Counted from the stretch's first letter, positions 1 through 7,018 are shown. The stretch is 11,734 nucleotides of DNA from Halieaceae bacterium (GCA_011524755.1 WTJR01000126.1:14870-26603); one strand, 5' to 3'. The notes: generated from the sequence alone by a model not told the origin. Numbers and translations: made by a program.

Positions 1-521
1 CGACCCTTCGCCGCCATCTCAGTGAGAATAAAATTACCAGTACCGTTAATAATGCCGGCAACCGATGAGACATGGTTGCCCGCAAGGCTGGTCTTCACCG
101 CTTCAATGACCGGAATTCCGCCGGCGACAGCCGCCTCAAAACGCAGTGCAACGCCCTTTGACTCTGCCAAGGCAAACAGCTCTTCACCATGATCTGCCAG
201 TAGCGCCTTATTTGCCGTTACCACGTGCTTGCCGTGATTCAGTGCTTCGACAACAAGATCCTTGGCAATCGTTGTGCCACCGATAAGCTCAATCAGCACA
301 TGGACATCAGGATCGCGAGCCACATCAAAGACATCGCGCGAATCTCTCGCACCCAGGGTATCCACCTCTGGCTTGGGTGTTCTCGTCGCGACGTGAACAA
401 GTTCTATCGTGCCGCCCACACGATTACTCAATACATCGCCACCCTCGGACAGCAAGGCGATCACACCTTGACCCACAGTACCGAGCCCACAGATACCAAC
501 TTTTATTATTTGCGTTGTCAT
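1..521 (-). CDS. hom: Homoserine dehydrogenase, N-terminal part (runs off the left edge)
   Basis: Homoserine dehydrogenase reduces aspartate semialdehyde to homoserine with NAD(P)H, the branch step toward threonine and methionine in the cytoplasm. The first 173 residues are visible; the gene continues beyond base 1. Residues 8-19 form the Rossmann dinucleotide loop VGICGLGTVGQG (GxGxxG). Further family signatures are VVTANKALL near residue 100 (K105), AGGIP at 133-137 and the substrate-side motif GIINGTGNF at 156-164. The catalytic region and any C-terminal ACT domain lie outside the window. The ATG at 519-521 overlaps the alaC stop as ATGA, so translation is probably coupled to alaC. No aspartokinase domain precedes the Rossmann fold, so this is the monofunctional form rather than a ThrA/MetL fusion. 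In Pseudomonas thrC follows hom; here that position is off the window. Confidence 0.93.
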   Translation of the reverse strand, partial: MTTQIIKVGICGLGTVGQGVIALLSEGGDVLSNRVGGTIELVHVATRTPKPEVDTLGARDSRDVFDVARDPDVHVLIELIGGTTIAKDLVVEALNHGKHVVTANKALLADHGEELFALAESKGVALRFEAAVAGGIPVIEAVKTSLAGNHVSSVAGIINGTGNFILTEMAAKG

Positions 522-1720
522 TCTGCTTTCCAGTCACTGGGAAGCCCAGCGCGTAATACTTTTTTAATGCCTCTCAGTGCCTGACGCGTCCGATGCTCGT
601 TCTCGATAAGACCGAATCGCACGTATCCCTCACCATATTCACCGAAACCAAGTCCAGGCGACACTGCCACACCCGCTTCTTTCAGTAGTAATTTACTAAA
701 CTCTAGTGAGCCCATTTGATCAAAAGGTGCTGGAATCTTCGCCCACACAAACATCGTCGCCTTGGGAGGCGTGACAGGCCAACCAGCGCTATTCAAACCC
801 TTGCAGAGCACGTCGCGCCGGCTTTTATACATCTGCCGTATCTCTTCAACGCAGGTCTGGTCGGACTCCAGCGCAGTGATCGCTGCCACCTGAACGGGCG
901 TGAAAATACCGTAGTCCAGATATGACTTGATACGGGTAAGCGCCGCAATTAATTCTTTGTTACCGCAACAAAAACCAACGCGCCAGCCGGGCATGTTGTA
1001 GCTCTTTGAGAGCGTGAAAAATTCGACTGCAACCTCCATTGCACCGGGCACCTGGAGGATACTGGGAGCTTTGTAGCCATCGAAGACGAGGTCGGCATAA
1101 GCGAGATCATGAACAACCCAGATTTTGTGCTCGCGAGCGATCGCAACGACTTTTTCAAAAAAATCGAGCTCAACACAGTCACCCGTTGGGTTGGACGGAA
1201 AGTTAAGCACGAGCATTTTGGGTTTGGGATAACTGGTTCGGATGGCCTTATCCAGCTCCGCAAAAAAATCGCCCTCTTCGGTCATCGGTACATGACGTAG
1301 GTCTGCGCCGGAAATGACAAATCCGTAAGGGTGAATCGGATAAGAGGGGTTGGGCACTAGAATCGCATCACCAACACCTGTTGTCGCCAGCGCGAGGTGT
1401 GCCAATCCCTCTTTGGAGCCAAGCGTGACAATAGCCTCGCTCGCAGGGTCCAGCTCAACGTCGTAACGCGACTGGTACCAGTTACAGATGGCCTTCCGCA
1501 GTCGCGGGATACCCTTGGACTGGGAATAGCGATGTGTATCTCCGCGATTAACGGTTTCTTTGAGCTTGTCGACAATGTGCTCGGGCGTGGGCTGATCGGG
1601 GTTACCCATACCAAAGTCGATAATATCTTCGCCACGCGCGCGCGCCGCCTGCTTCAACTCGCCAATAATATTGAAGACATACGGCGGTAACCGTTCAATG
1701 CGTTGAAACTGCTGATTCAT
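518..1720 (-). CDS. alaC: Glutamate-pyruvate (alanine) aminotransferase, AlaC family
   Basis: This is a fold-type I PLP-dependent aminotransferase of 400 residues (E. coli AlaC is about 412). The family makes alanine from pyruvate using glutamate as amino donor. The sequence tracks E. coli AlaC closely from the N-terminal RLPPYVFNI onward. Visible PLP-site residues are N177 in FPSNPTG (174-180), D205 and Y208 in HDLAYAD (204-210), and the Schiff-base lysine K239 in TLSKSYNMPGWR. A carboxylate-binding arginine lies in the C-terminal YVRFGLIEN segment. The ATG at 1718-1720 has a good ribosome-binding site (GGAAAGG) just upstream. It follows dsbC after 33 bases and overlaps hom by 4 bases. Related aminotransferases (LL-diaminopimelate or aspartate types) are possible on fold alone, but the close AlaC match makes them unlikely. 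Confidence 0.93.
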   Translation of the reverse strand: MNQQFQRIERLPPYVFNIIGELKQAARARGEDIIDFGMGNPDQPTPEHIVDKLKETVNRGDTHRYSQSKGIPRLRKAICNWYQSRYDVELDPASEAIVTLGSKEGLAHLALATTGVGDAILVPNPSYPIHPYGFVISGADLRHVPMTEEGDFFAELDKAIRTSYPKPKMLVLNFPSNPTGDCVELDFFEKVVAIAREHKIWVVHDLAYADLVFDGYKAPSILQVPGAMEVAVEFFTLSKSYNMPGWRVGFCCGNKELIAALTRIKSYLDYGIFTPVQVAAITALESDQTCVEEIRQMYKSRRDVLCKGLNSAGWPVTPPKATMFVWAKIPAPFDQMGSLEFSKLLLKEAGVAVSPGLGFGEYGEGYVRFGLIENEHRTRQALRGIKKVLRAGLPSDWKAE

Positions 1721-1753
1721 TCACCTTTCCTGACAGTCACTGCTGTGACGGGC

Positions 1754-2524
1754 TTACTCGATACCCAATAGACTCGCGATATCTGAAGCTGATCGGTACC
1801 CCGGTATCATCTGACCATCACTGGTTACGATGGCAGGCGTTCCTCGGACTCCTAACCGGTTACCCAACGCGTAATGCTCGGCCACCGGATTCCCCTCGCA
1901 GTCATTGAGCGGCATTTCAACGCCCGACTTGAGCGAGGTGAGCGTCGCCTCTCGATTCCTGGCACACCATGCTGTTGCCAACTGCTTCGCACCCTGTGAC
2001 GCCATACCACCCCTCGGGAAGGCCAAATATCTAACCTCAATGCCTCTTCGGTTGAAGTCATCCATTTCCAAATGCAGCTTCCGGCAAAAACCACAGGTGA
2101 TGTCTGTAAAGACAGTGATGTGCGCTTTGGGTGGCTCTAGTGGAGAGAAGACAATCATATCATTCGTATCTAAGTCACCGATGAGCGCGAGGCGATCCGT
2201 AATTCGGCGCTCCTCCGACAGATTAGAGACCGACGATGAGGTAACTTTTAGCAAATCACCATTAAGAAGGAGAAAGCTTCCATCGCGCGTGGCATAGAGG
2301 ACGGGACCGTCAACAATTGCCACTTCAATGAGATCGTCAGATTCAGTTGCAGAGACTCGGTCAATCGTGATGGCACTGCCTACCATAGCCGACAGACCTG
2401 CCTCGAGGCGTGATTTTGCGGCAGCGAAGCGTTCATCCTCACTGGCCATAGCCGCGGTCGCAATAGTGCCCATACACATGCTGATCGCAGTCAAAAACCA
2501 TTTTGTAAGCTTTCGTTTCAACAC
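1754..2524 (-). CDS. dsbC: Periplasmic thiol:disulfide interchange protein DsbC
   Basis: DsbC is the dimeric periplasmic isomerase that reshuffles wrong disulfides and is kept reduced by DsbD. With the GTG start at 2522-2524 the protein is 256 residues. A basic n-region (LKRKLTK), a hydrophobic core and a likely cleavage after ATAAMA near residue 27 form a signal peptide. The N-terminal dimerisation domain is followed by a thioredoxin fold carrying the active site CGFC at 144-147 (E. coli has CGYC). A second cysteine pair, C187 and C209, matches the structural disulfide of E. coli DsbC. The cis-proline loop RGTPA contains P230. An in-frame ATG at 2549-2551 would add nine residues and overlap xerD by 26 bases. 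GTG is preferred because GAGAGG sits 5 bases upstream and only one base separates it from the xerD stop. A TTG one codon later is also possible. Confidence 0.93.
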   Translation of the reverse strand: MLKRKLTKWFLTAISMCMGTIATAAMASEDERFAAAKSRLEAGLSAMVGSAITIDRVSATESDDLIEVAIVDGPVLYATRDGSFLLLNGDLLKVTSSSVSNLSEERRITDRLALIGDLDTNDMIVFSPLEPPKAHITVFTDITCGFCRKLHLEMDDFNRRGIEVRYLAFPRGGMASQGAKQLATAWCARNREATLTSLKSGVEMPLNDCEGNPVAEHYALGNRLGVRGTPAIVTSDGQMIPGYRSASDIASLLGIE

Positions 2525-2525
2525 T

Positions 2526-3425
2526 TTAGCCTCTCGGATGGTGCTTTTCATGAAGCGCCTGCATTCTACTCCGCGCTACATGCGTATAGATCTGAGTTGT
2601 CGTCAGATCACTGTGCCCAAGCAACATTTGAACGACACGCAAATCCGCACCGTGGTTAATCAAGTGCGTCGCGAATGCATGACGTAAGGTGTGAGGCGAT
2701 AAACTGGCCTCGATGCTCGCTCGCTGAGCGTAGATTTTAATACGATACCAAAAGGTCTGGCGAGTCATCCTTGTACCACGCGTCGAGGGAAACAGCACAT
2801 CACTCTGTTTTCCACCCAATAAATCATGACGGGAGGACCGGATGTAATCGCTCACAGTATCAATCGCCGCTTCACCCAATGGCACCAACCGTTCTTTTCC
2901 ACCCTTACCCAATACACGCACCACACCTTGATTGAGGCTGAGTTGCGGTAACGTCAGTTCGACCAACTCGGAAACACGCAGACCACAGGCGTATAAGACC
3001 TCGAGCATTGCCAAATCCCGATGCTCCACAGCGACAGCAGCGTCAGGTGCGGCCAGTAGTCGATCTACCTCGGCCTCCGATAACGACTTGGGTAACGGAC
3101 GAGAGGGTTTTGGTCGCTCAAGGTGTTGCGTTGGGTCCGTTGGAATATCGCCCTCTCGCACAAGGTACTGATAAAAACTTCGCAGGCTCGAGAGCAATCG
3201 TGAGATGGATCGGTGTGAACTACCGTCGGCTAGTCTCGCGCCTAGGTAGGCCTGTATATCCGATTCTGAGGCTGCCAAGGCATCGCTTTTACGCTGCTCA
3301 GAGAGCCAGCGATCGAGCCCCTGTACGTCGCGCTTATACGCTTGGCAGGTATTGTCGCTCAGGCCTCTTTCCAGCCAGAGCGCTGTGACAAAACGATCGA
3401 GTTCGGAGGAAATCAGGCGACTCAT
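2526..3425 (-). CDS. xerD: Tyrosine recombinase XerD
   Basis: XerD acts with XerC and FtsK at the dif site to resolve chromosome dimers at division. From the ATG at 3423-3425 the protein is 299 residues (E. coli 298). The N-terminal SAM-like core-binding domain (about 1-105) includes LWLERGLSDNTCQAYKRD. The catalytic domain carries the full set R150 (ACGLRVSEL), K174 (VLGKGGKERL), H245 and R248 (SPHTLRHAF), H271 (LLGHSDL) and the nucleophile Y280 (TQIYTHV). Spacing matches E. coli R148, K172, H244, R247, H270 and Y279. A longer reading frame extends 24 codons upstream, but those residues have no counterpart in the family and overlap rplS. It follows rplS after 25 bases and abuts dsbC, as in Pseudomonas. 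It sits in a housekeeping cluster with no attachment site or cargo, so it is not a mobile-element integrase. Confidence 0.95.
   Translation of the reverse strand: MSRLISSELDRFVTALWLERGLSDNTCQAYKRDVQGLDRWLSEQRKSDALAASESDIQAYLGARLADGSSHRSISRLLSSLRSFYQYLVREGDIPTDPTQHLERPKPSRPLPKSLSEAEVDRLLAAPDAAVAVEHRDLAMLEVLYACGLRVSELVELTLPQLSLNQGVVRVLGKGGKERLVPLGEAAIDTVSDYIRSSRHDLLGGKQSDVLFPSTRGTRMTRQTFWYRIKIYAQRASIEASLSPHTLRHAFATHLINHGADLRVVQMLLGHSDLTTTQIYTHVARSRMQALHEKHHPRG
2530..2535 (-). promoter_or_regulatory. Ribosome-binding site deciding the dsbC start
   Basis: The minus strand reads GAGAGG here, 5 bases before a GTG in frame with dsbC. The upstream ATG at 2549-2551 has only a weak AGG. The site lies inside the last codons of xerD. 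Confidence 0.55.
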
Positions 3426-3431
3426 TGCTGA

Positions 3432-3435
3432 CCTC
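3432..3435 (-). promoter_or_regulatory. Ribosome-binding site deciding the xerD start
   Basis: The minus strand reads GAGG here, 6 bases before the ATG at 3423-3425. This supports the 299-residue XerD over the longer frame reaching into rplS. Confidence 0.6.
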
Positions 3436-3450
3436 GCCCGCAGAAGCTTC

Positions 3451-3804
3451 TTAAGACAGCTTTTCCTTGATGCGTGCCGCCTTACCAGACAGCTCACGCA
3501 AGTAGTAAAGCTTGGCCTGTCTCACGTCACCACGGCGCTTAACTGAAATCGAGTCAACCAGAGGACTGTATGTCTGGAAAGTACGCTCAACACCTACACC
3601 GTGAGAGATCTTTCGGACTGTGAACGCTGAGTTTAAGCCGCGGTTACGCTTACCAATGCAGACACCTTCAAATGCCTGAAGACGCTCGCGGTTACCTTCC
3701 TTCACCTTTACCTGAACAACAACAGTGTCTCCCGGCGCAAACGCAGGAACATCTTTTGTCATTTGCTCAGCATCAAGCTCCGCAATAATTTTGTTGGCAC
3801 TCAT
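3451..3804 (-). CDS. rplS: 50S ribosomal protein L19
   Basis: L19 sits at the interface of the 30S and 50S subunits and contributes to an intersubunit bridge. The 117 residues (E. coli 115) align along the whole family: N-terminal helix with MTKDVPAFAPGDTV, the core VKVKEGNRERLQAFEGV, the signature RNRGLNSAFTVRKIS, then GVGVERTFQTYSP and the basic C-terminal tail ending KAARIKEKLS. The ATG at 3802-3804 has a strong AAGGAG ribosome-binding site at 3811-3816 with 6-base spacing. It is the last of the rpsP-rimM-trmD-rplS ribosome block. The 141-base gap from trmD, unusually long for this cluster, contains several inverted repeats that may form a structured leader. Confidence 0.97.
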   Translation of the reverse strand: MSANKIIAELDAEQMTKDVPAFAPGDTVVVQVKVKEGNRERLQAFEGVCIGKRNRGLNSAFTVRKISHGVGVERTFQTYSPLVDSISVKRRGDVRQAKLYYLRELSGKAARIKEKLS

Positions 3805-3822
3805 GGCTATCTCCTTGGCTTA

Positions 3823-3909
3823 CTGCTCTTCGGCGAGCAGCGGCACACGTTAATCTCATAATCTCGCTTTCTAGCGGTCGCTTATGTCGCAAACACCTAC
3901 TCTTCGGTG
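3823..3909 (-). promoter_or_regulatory. Candidate structured leader upstream of rplS
   Basis: The 141-base trmD-rplS gap holds three inverted repeats. The arms CTGCTC (3823-3828) and GAGCAG (3835-3840) form a perfect 6-bp stem ending 6 bases from the rplS ribosome-binding site. The middle one has outer arms CATAA (3857-3861) and TTATG (3882-3886) and inner arms CGCT (3865-3868) and AGCG (3873-3876). The third is CACC (3894-3897) with GGTG (3906-3909). The segments at 3823-3835 and 3897-3909 match at 11 of 13 bases. A regulatory role is inference, and the stems are short. Confidence 0.35.
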
Positions 3910-3945
3910 CTGCTCATGTTGGGATGCTGAACCCCATTAAGGTCC

Positions 3946-4698
3946 TTACTGCATCTCCCAACGCGCTAATAAGCTCCGCTGTTCATCGCTTAGGTCAAAC
4001 TCAGAAATCAGGTCTGGCCTTCGCTCGAGGGTCCGTTTCAGCGACTGCGCCGCACGCCAATCGGCGATACGTGCGTGGTCACCGCTGAGCAGTACAGATG
4101 GCACTGCCTCACCCTCAAAAATCTCAGGGCGCGTATAGTGCGGACAGTCGAGCAATCCGTCAACAAAAGAGTCCTGTTCTGCGGACAATTCATCACCTAA
4201 AACACCCGGAATGCGACGAATTAACGAATCCATGACCAACATGGCCGGTATTTCGCCGCCACTGACTACGATGTCGCCAACCGATAACTCAATATCTACG
4301 GATCGTGAAACGAAGCGCTCATCAAAACCTTCGTAGCGCCCAGCGACAAAAATGAGCGAGTCTTGCTGCAACAAAGTCGTCAATAATCGCTCGTCCACAA
4401 CCTGCCCTTGGGGACTCATGGCAATAACAGGTGCCTGATCGCCCAGAAGGTTTTTAGCGCTCTCCACTGCAGCTGTCATGATCGGCGCAGTCATCACCAT
4501 ACCCGGTCCGCCGCCATAGGGCCTGTCATCCACAGTCCCATGTTTGTCGGTGGCAAACTCACGCGGATCAATGACTTCAATACTGCATCGGCCGTCCCGC
4601 ACCGCTCTACCCGTGACACCCCAGTCGGTGATAGCGCTGACCATCTCCGGGAAGATGCTGATAAAGCCCAATTTGGACAGCATGACCTCGCTAGTCAT
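3946..4698 (-). CDS. trmD: tRNA (guanine-N1)-methyltransferase TrmD
   Basis: TrmD methylates N1 of G37 in tRNAs, using S-adenosylmethionine, which prevents +1 frameshifting. From the ATG at 4696-4698 the protein is 250 residues (E. coli 255). It has the SPOUT trefoil-knot signatures TVDDRPYGGGPGMVM (55-69), SPQGQ (95-99), GRYEGFDERF (120-129), and SVGDIVVSGGEIPAM (139-153). R161 in DSLIRRIPGVLG and D176 in EQDSF have the same 15-residue spacing as the E. coli catalytic residues R154 and D169. GLLDCPHYTRP and VPSVLLSGDHA follow. The chosen start overlaps the rimM stop by 8 bases with a GGTGG upstream. An ATG at 4681-4683 would give a start closer to E. coli, but its purine-rich site is too near. 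The longer frame into rimM is not supported. Confidence 0.96.
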   Translation of the reverse strand: MTSEVMLSKLGFISIFPEMVSAITDWGVTGRAVRDGRCSIEVIDPREFATDKHGTVDDRPYGGGPGMVMTAPIMTAAVESAKNLLGDQAPVIAMSPQGQVVDERLLTTLLQQDSLIFVAGRYEGFDERFVSRSVDIELSVGDIVVSGGEIPAMLVMDSLIRRIPGVLGDELSAEQDSFVDGLLDCPHYTRPEIFEGEAVPSVLLSGDHARIADWRAAQSLKRTLERRPDLISEFDLSDEQRSLLARWEMQ

Positions 4699-5242
4699 CG
4701 GGATGCCACCTGACAGAAATTCGCTGTGATTCGATATCGACCGCGACAATCACATCGTCTTCAAGCCATGGGATCAAGCGTTCTCGATCGTCGATGCTGT
4801 CTTCCGTCGGCCTGACCACTAGGACATCGTTTGCACCGGTTTCAATAAGGTGATCAACGCAACCCAGGCTGAGGTTTTCCTCGTCGCCGCTGAGCTCGAC
4901 GCGGCAACCGATCAGATCACGCCAATAAAACTCGCCATCGTTTAGGCCTGGAAGTGAAGATTCAGGTATTTCTATGGAATGACCGCGGAGTAACTCAGCT
5001 GCGTTTCGATCATCCACACCTGCAAGCTTCGCGATGAACCCCTTACCTTGCGAGCGCACGGCAGCGACATCCACTGATCGCACACGCTTGCCACGTGGAT
5101 CAGTCAGTTGCTTGGGTGAAAGTGAGGTAAGCGAGGCTGGGTCTTCAAGATTAATGCGAACCTTGACCCAGCCCTTGATTCCATAAACGCCAACAACAGT
5201 GGCGATGGAAATAAGATGTGATGTGGCGTCTGAAGGCGCCAC
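4691..5242 (-). CDS. rimM: Ribosome maturation factor RimM
   Basis: RimM binds S19 and helps the 30S head to mature. The protein is 183 residues (E. coli 182). The N-terminal RimM domain begins with ISIATVVGVYGIKGWVKVRI, covering about residues 11-30. The C-terminal PRC-barrel starts at GEFYWRDLIGCRV near residue 103, followed by GANDVLVV and the late RLIPWLEDDVI segment. The start codon is GTG (5240-5242), 10 bases after the rpsP stop, with AGGTCA upstream. It overlaps trmD by 8 bases, so the two are probably translationally coupled. The order rpsP-rimM-trmD-rplS is the standard gammaproteobacterial one. Confidence 0.95.
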   Translation of the reverse strand: MAPSDATSHLISIATVVGVYGIKGWVKVRINLEDPASLTSLSPKQLTDPRGKRVRSVDVAAVRSQGKGFIAKLAGVDDRNAAELLRGHSIEIPESSLPGLNDGEFYWRDLIGCRVELSGDEENLSLGCVDHLIETGANDVLVVRPTEDSIDDRERLIPWLEDDVIVAVDIESQRISVRWHPDD

Positions 5243-5252
5243 AAGTGACCTA

Positions 5253-5513
5253 TTAGGCTGCAGCGGCTGCTTCGGTTGCCGCTTCTTTGATCAGACGAGC
5301 AACGCGGGGTGAAAGTTGAGCACCCTTCGCAACCCATGCATCAATACGATCAGTGTCGATACGAAGACGCTCTTCCTGACCGCGCGCAATAGGATTGAAG
5401 AATCCGACGCGCTCGATAAAACGTCCGTCGCGCGAGTTACGGCTGTCCGTAACAGTCACGTGATAGAAGGGGCGCTTTTTAGAACCACCTCGTGAGAGAC
5501 GAATTGTAACCAT
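5253..5513 (-). CDS. rpsP: 30S ribosomal protein S16
   Basis: S16 is an early-binding protein of the 30S body. The 86 residues (E. coli 82) begin with MVTIRLSRGGSKKRPFYHV and continue through VTDSRNSRDGRFIERVGFFN, both diagnostic of the family. The C-terminus is an alanine-rich tail (EAATEAAAAA) of the kind often seen in this protein. The ATG at 5511-5513 has AGGA 7 bases upstream. It is the first gene after a 107-base gap from ffh, so it could have its own promoter; no convincing -35/-10 pair is visible there. Confidence 0.97.
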   Translation of the reverse strand: MVTIRLSRGGSKKRPFYHVTVTDSRNSRDGRFIERVGFFNPIARGQEERLRIDTDRIDAWVAKGAQLSPRVARLIKEAATEAAAAA

Positions 5514-5561
5514 GACTATGTCCTAGCTGTTTACCGCCGGGGTGTATCCCACAGCAAAATT

Positions 5562-5608
5562 TGAGGTCGCGAAGACTACATGAAGTCCGCTCAGGTTTAA
5601 AGACCTCA
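5562..5608 (-). promoter_or_regulatory. Nested inverted repeat in the ffh-rpsP gap (possible attenuator or leader)
   Basis: A perfect 7-bp inverted repeat, TGAGGTC (5562-5568) and GACCTCA (5602-5608), encloses a smaller one, GACT (5574-5577) and AGTC (5584-5587). On the minus-strand transcript the structure is followed by AATTTTG, a weak T-run. The right arm could instead pair locally through AGGT and ACCT around TTTAA, which would exclude the long stem. Whether it ends ffh transcripts, attenuates rpsP or does nothing cannot be told from sequence. Confidence 0.35.
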
Positions 5609-5620
5609 GAGACGGAATAA

Positions 5621-7018
5621 TTAACGCCTGGGAAAACCCGGAGGCAAGCCACCACCGGGAGGCATACCACCACCGCCACCCATCATGCCGCCCATGCCAC
5701 GCATCATGCGTTGCATGCCACCGCCCTTCATTTTCTTCATCATTTTCTGCATCTGCTTGTGCTGCTTGAGCAGGCGGTTGAGGTCAGGCACCCCTGTTCC
5801 CGATCCCGCCGTAATACGTCGCTTACGCGACGGATTGATGAGATCTGGGTTTTTGCGTTCTTTAGGTGTCATGGAGTTAATCATTGCCTCCATACGATCG
5901 AACTGTTTCGTATCCAACTGCGATTGTGCCGCCTGTGCCATGCCGCCCATGCCAGGCATCTTGTCGAGCATGGCACCTATGCCGCCCATATTTTTCATCT
6001 GCTGGAGCTGGTCACGGAAATCTTCGAGATCAAAGCGACCACCCTTCTCAACTTTTTTCGCGAGACGTTGGGCCTTCTTTTTATCGACCTTTCGCTCAGC
6101 ATCCTCAATGAGCGAGAGTAAATCGCCCATACCCAAAATACGTGAAGCTAGACGATCAGGGTAAAACGGCTCGAGCGCCTCAGTCTTTTCACCAACACCC
6201 ATAAACTTAATGGGCTTACCCGTTACTGAGCGGACTGACAGCGCGGCACCACCGCGGGTATCGGCATCGACCTTGGTCAGGATCACACCGGTGAGTGACA
6301 AGGCTCGATCAAAGGCAGTCGCTGTATTGACAGCGTCCTGACCGGTCATGGCATCGATCACAAACAGCGTCTCTACCGGATTAATCGCCTTATGGAGCGC
6401 GCTGATCTCAGCCATCATCTCTTCGTCAATGGCGAGTCGGCCTGCCGTATCGACCAGAAGGACGTCGCTGAATGCCGTCTTGGCGTTCTTCAGTGCACGG
6501 TTAACGATATCAACGGGACGCTCGTCCACTGTCGAGGGCTCAAAGCGTGCGCCGACCTCGTCGGCTAGGGTTTCAAGCTGTTTGATGGCCGCTGGACGGT
6601 ACACATCAGCGCTAACGACAGTGACCTTTTTCTTTTCTCGCTCCATGAGGTAGCGAGCCAGTTTGGCGACCGAGGTCGTTTTACCCGCACCCTGCAAACC
6701 CGCGACCATAACAACGGCTGGCGGTTGGGTCGCCAAATTGAGTTGCTCGTTGGCTTCTCCCATGACCGTTTGAAGTTCGGCCTGAACAATTTTAAGAAAC
6801 TCCTGGCCGGGTGAAAGACTCGAGGACACCTGAGTACCGACCGCACGTTCTTTTACCCGATCAGTAAAATCCCTGACCACAGACAGTGCGACGTCAGCCT
6901 CCAAAAGCGCCATGCGCACTTCGCGCAGGGTTTCTCGAATATTGTCTTCAGTGAGGCGGGATTTGCCCGCCATCGCCTTGAGGCTGGCCGATAGACGTTC
7001 ACTCAAGCTTTCAAACAT
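5621..7018 (-). CDS. ffh: Signal recognition particle GTPase Ffh
   Basis: Ffh binds 4.5S RNA and signal sequences of nascent inner-membrane proteins and docks with FtsY. From the ATG at 7016-7018 the protein is 465 residues (E. coli 453). It has the N-domain motif REVRMALLEADVAL (33-45), the G1 loop GLQGAGKTT (107-115), DTAGR (190-194), TKVDADTRGGA (248-258) and GVGEK (274-278). The M domain carries the RNA-binding SRKRRITAGSG (397-407) and the methionine-rich QMQKMMKKM. The tail (about 432-465) is richer in glycine and proline than in E. coli. The frame is open for 32 more codons upstream, but E. coli Ffh starts at the equivalent of MFESLSERL and AGG lies 7-8 bases before this ATG. It is divergent from the ypjD-like gene, as in Pseudomonas and E. 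coli. Confidence 0.97.
   Translation of the reverse strand: MFESLSERLSASLKAMAGKSRLTEDNIRETLREVRMALLEADVALSVVRDFTDRVKERAVGTQVSSSLSPGQEFLKIVQAELQTVMGEANEQLNLATQPPAVVMVAGLQGAGKTTSVAKLARYLMEREKKKVTVVSADVYRPAAIKQLETLADEVGARFEPSTVDERPVDIVNRALKNAKTAFSDVLLVDTAGRLAIDEEMMAEISALHKAINPVETLFVIDAMTGQDAVNTATAFDRALSLTGVILTKVDADTRGGAALSVRSVTGKPIKFMGVGEKTEALEPFYPDRLASRILGMGDLLSLIEDAERKVDKKKAQRLAKKVEKGGRFDLEDFRDQLQQMKNMGGIGAMLDKMPGMGGMAQAAQSQLDTKQFDRMEAMINSMTPKERKNPDLINPSRKRRITAGSGTGVPDLNRLLKQHKQMQKMMKKMKGGGMQRMMRGMGGMMGGGGGMPPGGGLPPGFPRR

Noticed and set aside
225..584. Open frame of 119 codons on the plus strand over hom and the end of alaC
   Set aside because: Shadow of hom, which is clearly coding on the minus strand with a Rossmann motif and family signatures.
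1736..1749. Small perfect hairpin GTCAC-TGCT-GTGAC between dsbC and alaC
   Set aside because: Only 5 bp with no T-run, and alaC continues 16 bases later with a good ribosome-binding site; too little to call a terminator or operator.
2328..2687. Open frame of 119 codons on the plus strand across the dsbC-xerD junction
   Set aside because: Spans the ends of two confidently identified opposite-strand genes; no recognisable domain.
2526..3425. Tyrosine recombinase as a sign of an integrated element
   Set aside because: Length, all six catalytic positions and the rplS-xerD-dsbC context identify housekeeping XerD; no attachment repeats or cargo genes.
5640..5720. Repetitive GCC/CAT/ACC-rich DNA suggesting a tandem repeat
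   Set aside because: Explained by methionine-, glycine- and proline-rich coding in the Ffh tail; not a clean repeat unit.
5685..6164. Long open frame of 159 codons on the plus strand opposite the ffh 3' half
   Set aside because: It lies wholly antisense to the well-supported ffh M domain; its methionine- and phenylalanine-rich composition is the complement of methionine/lysine codons.
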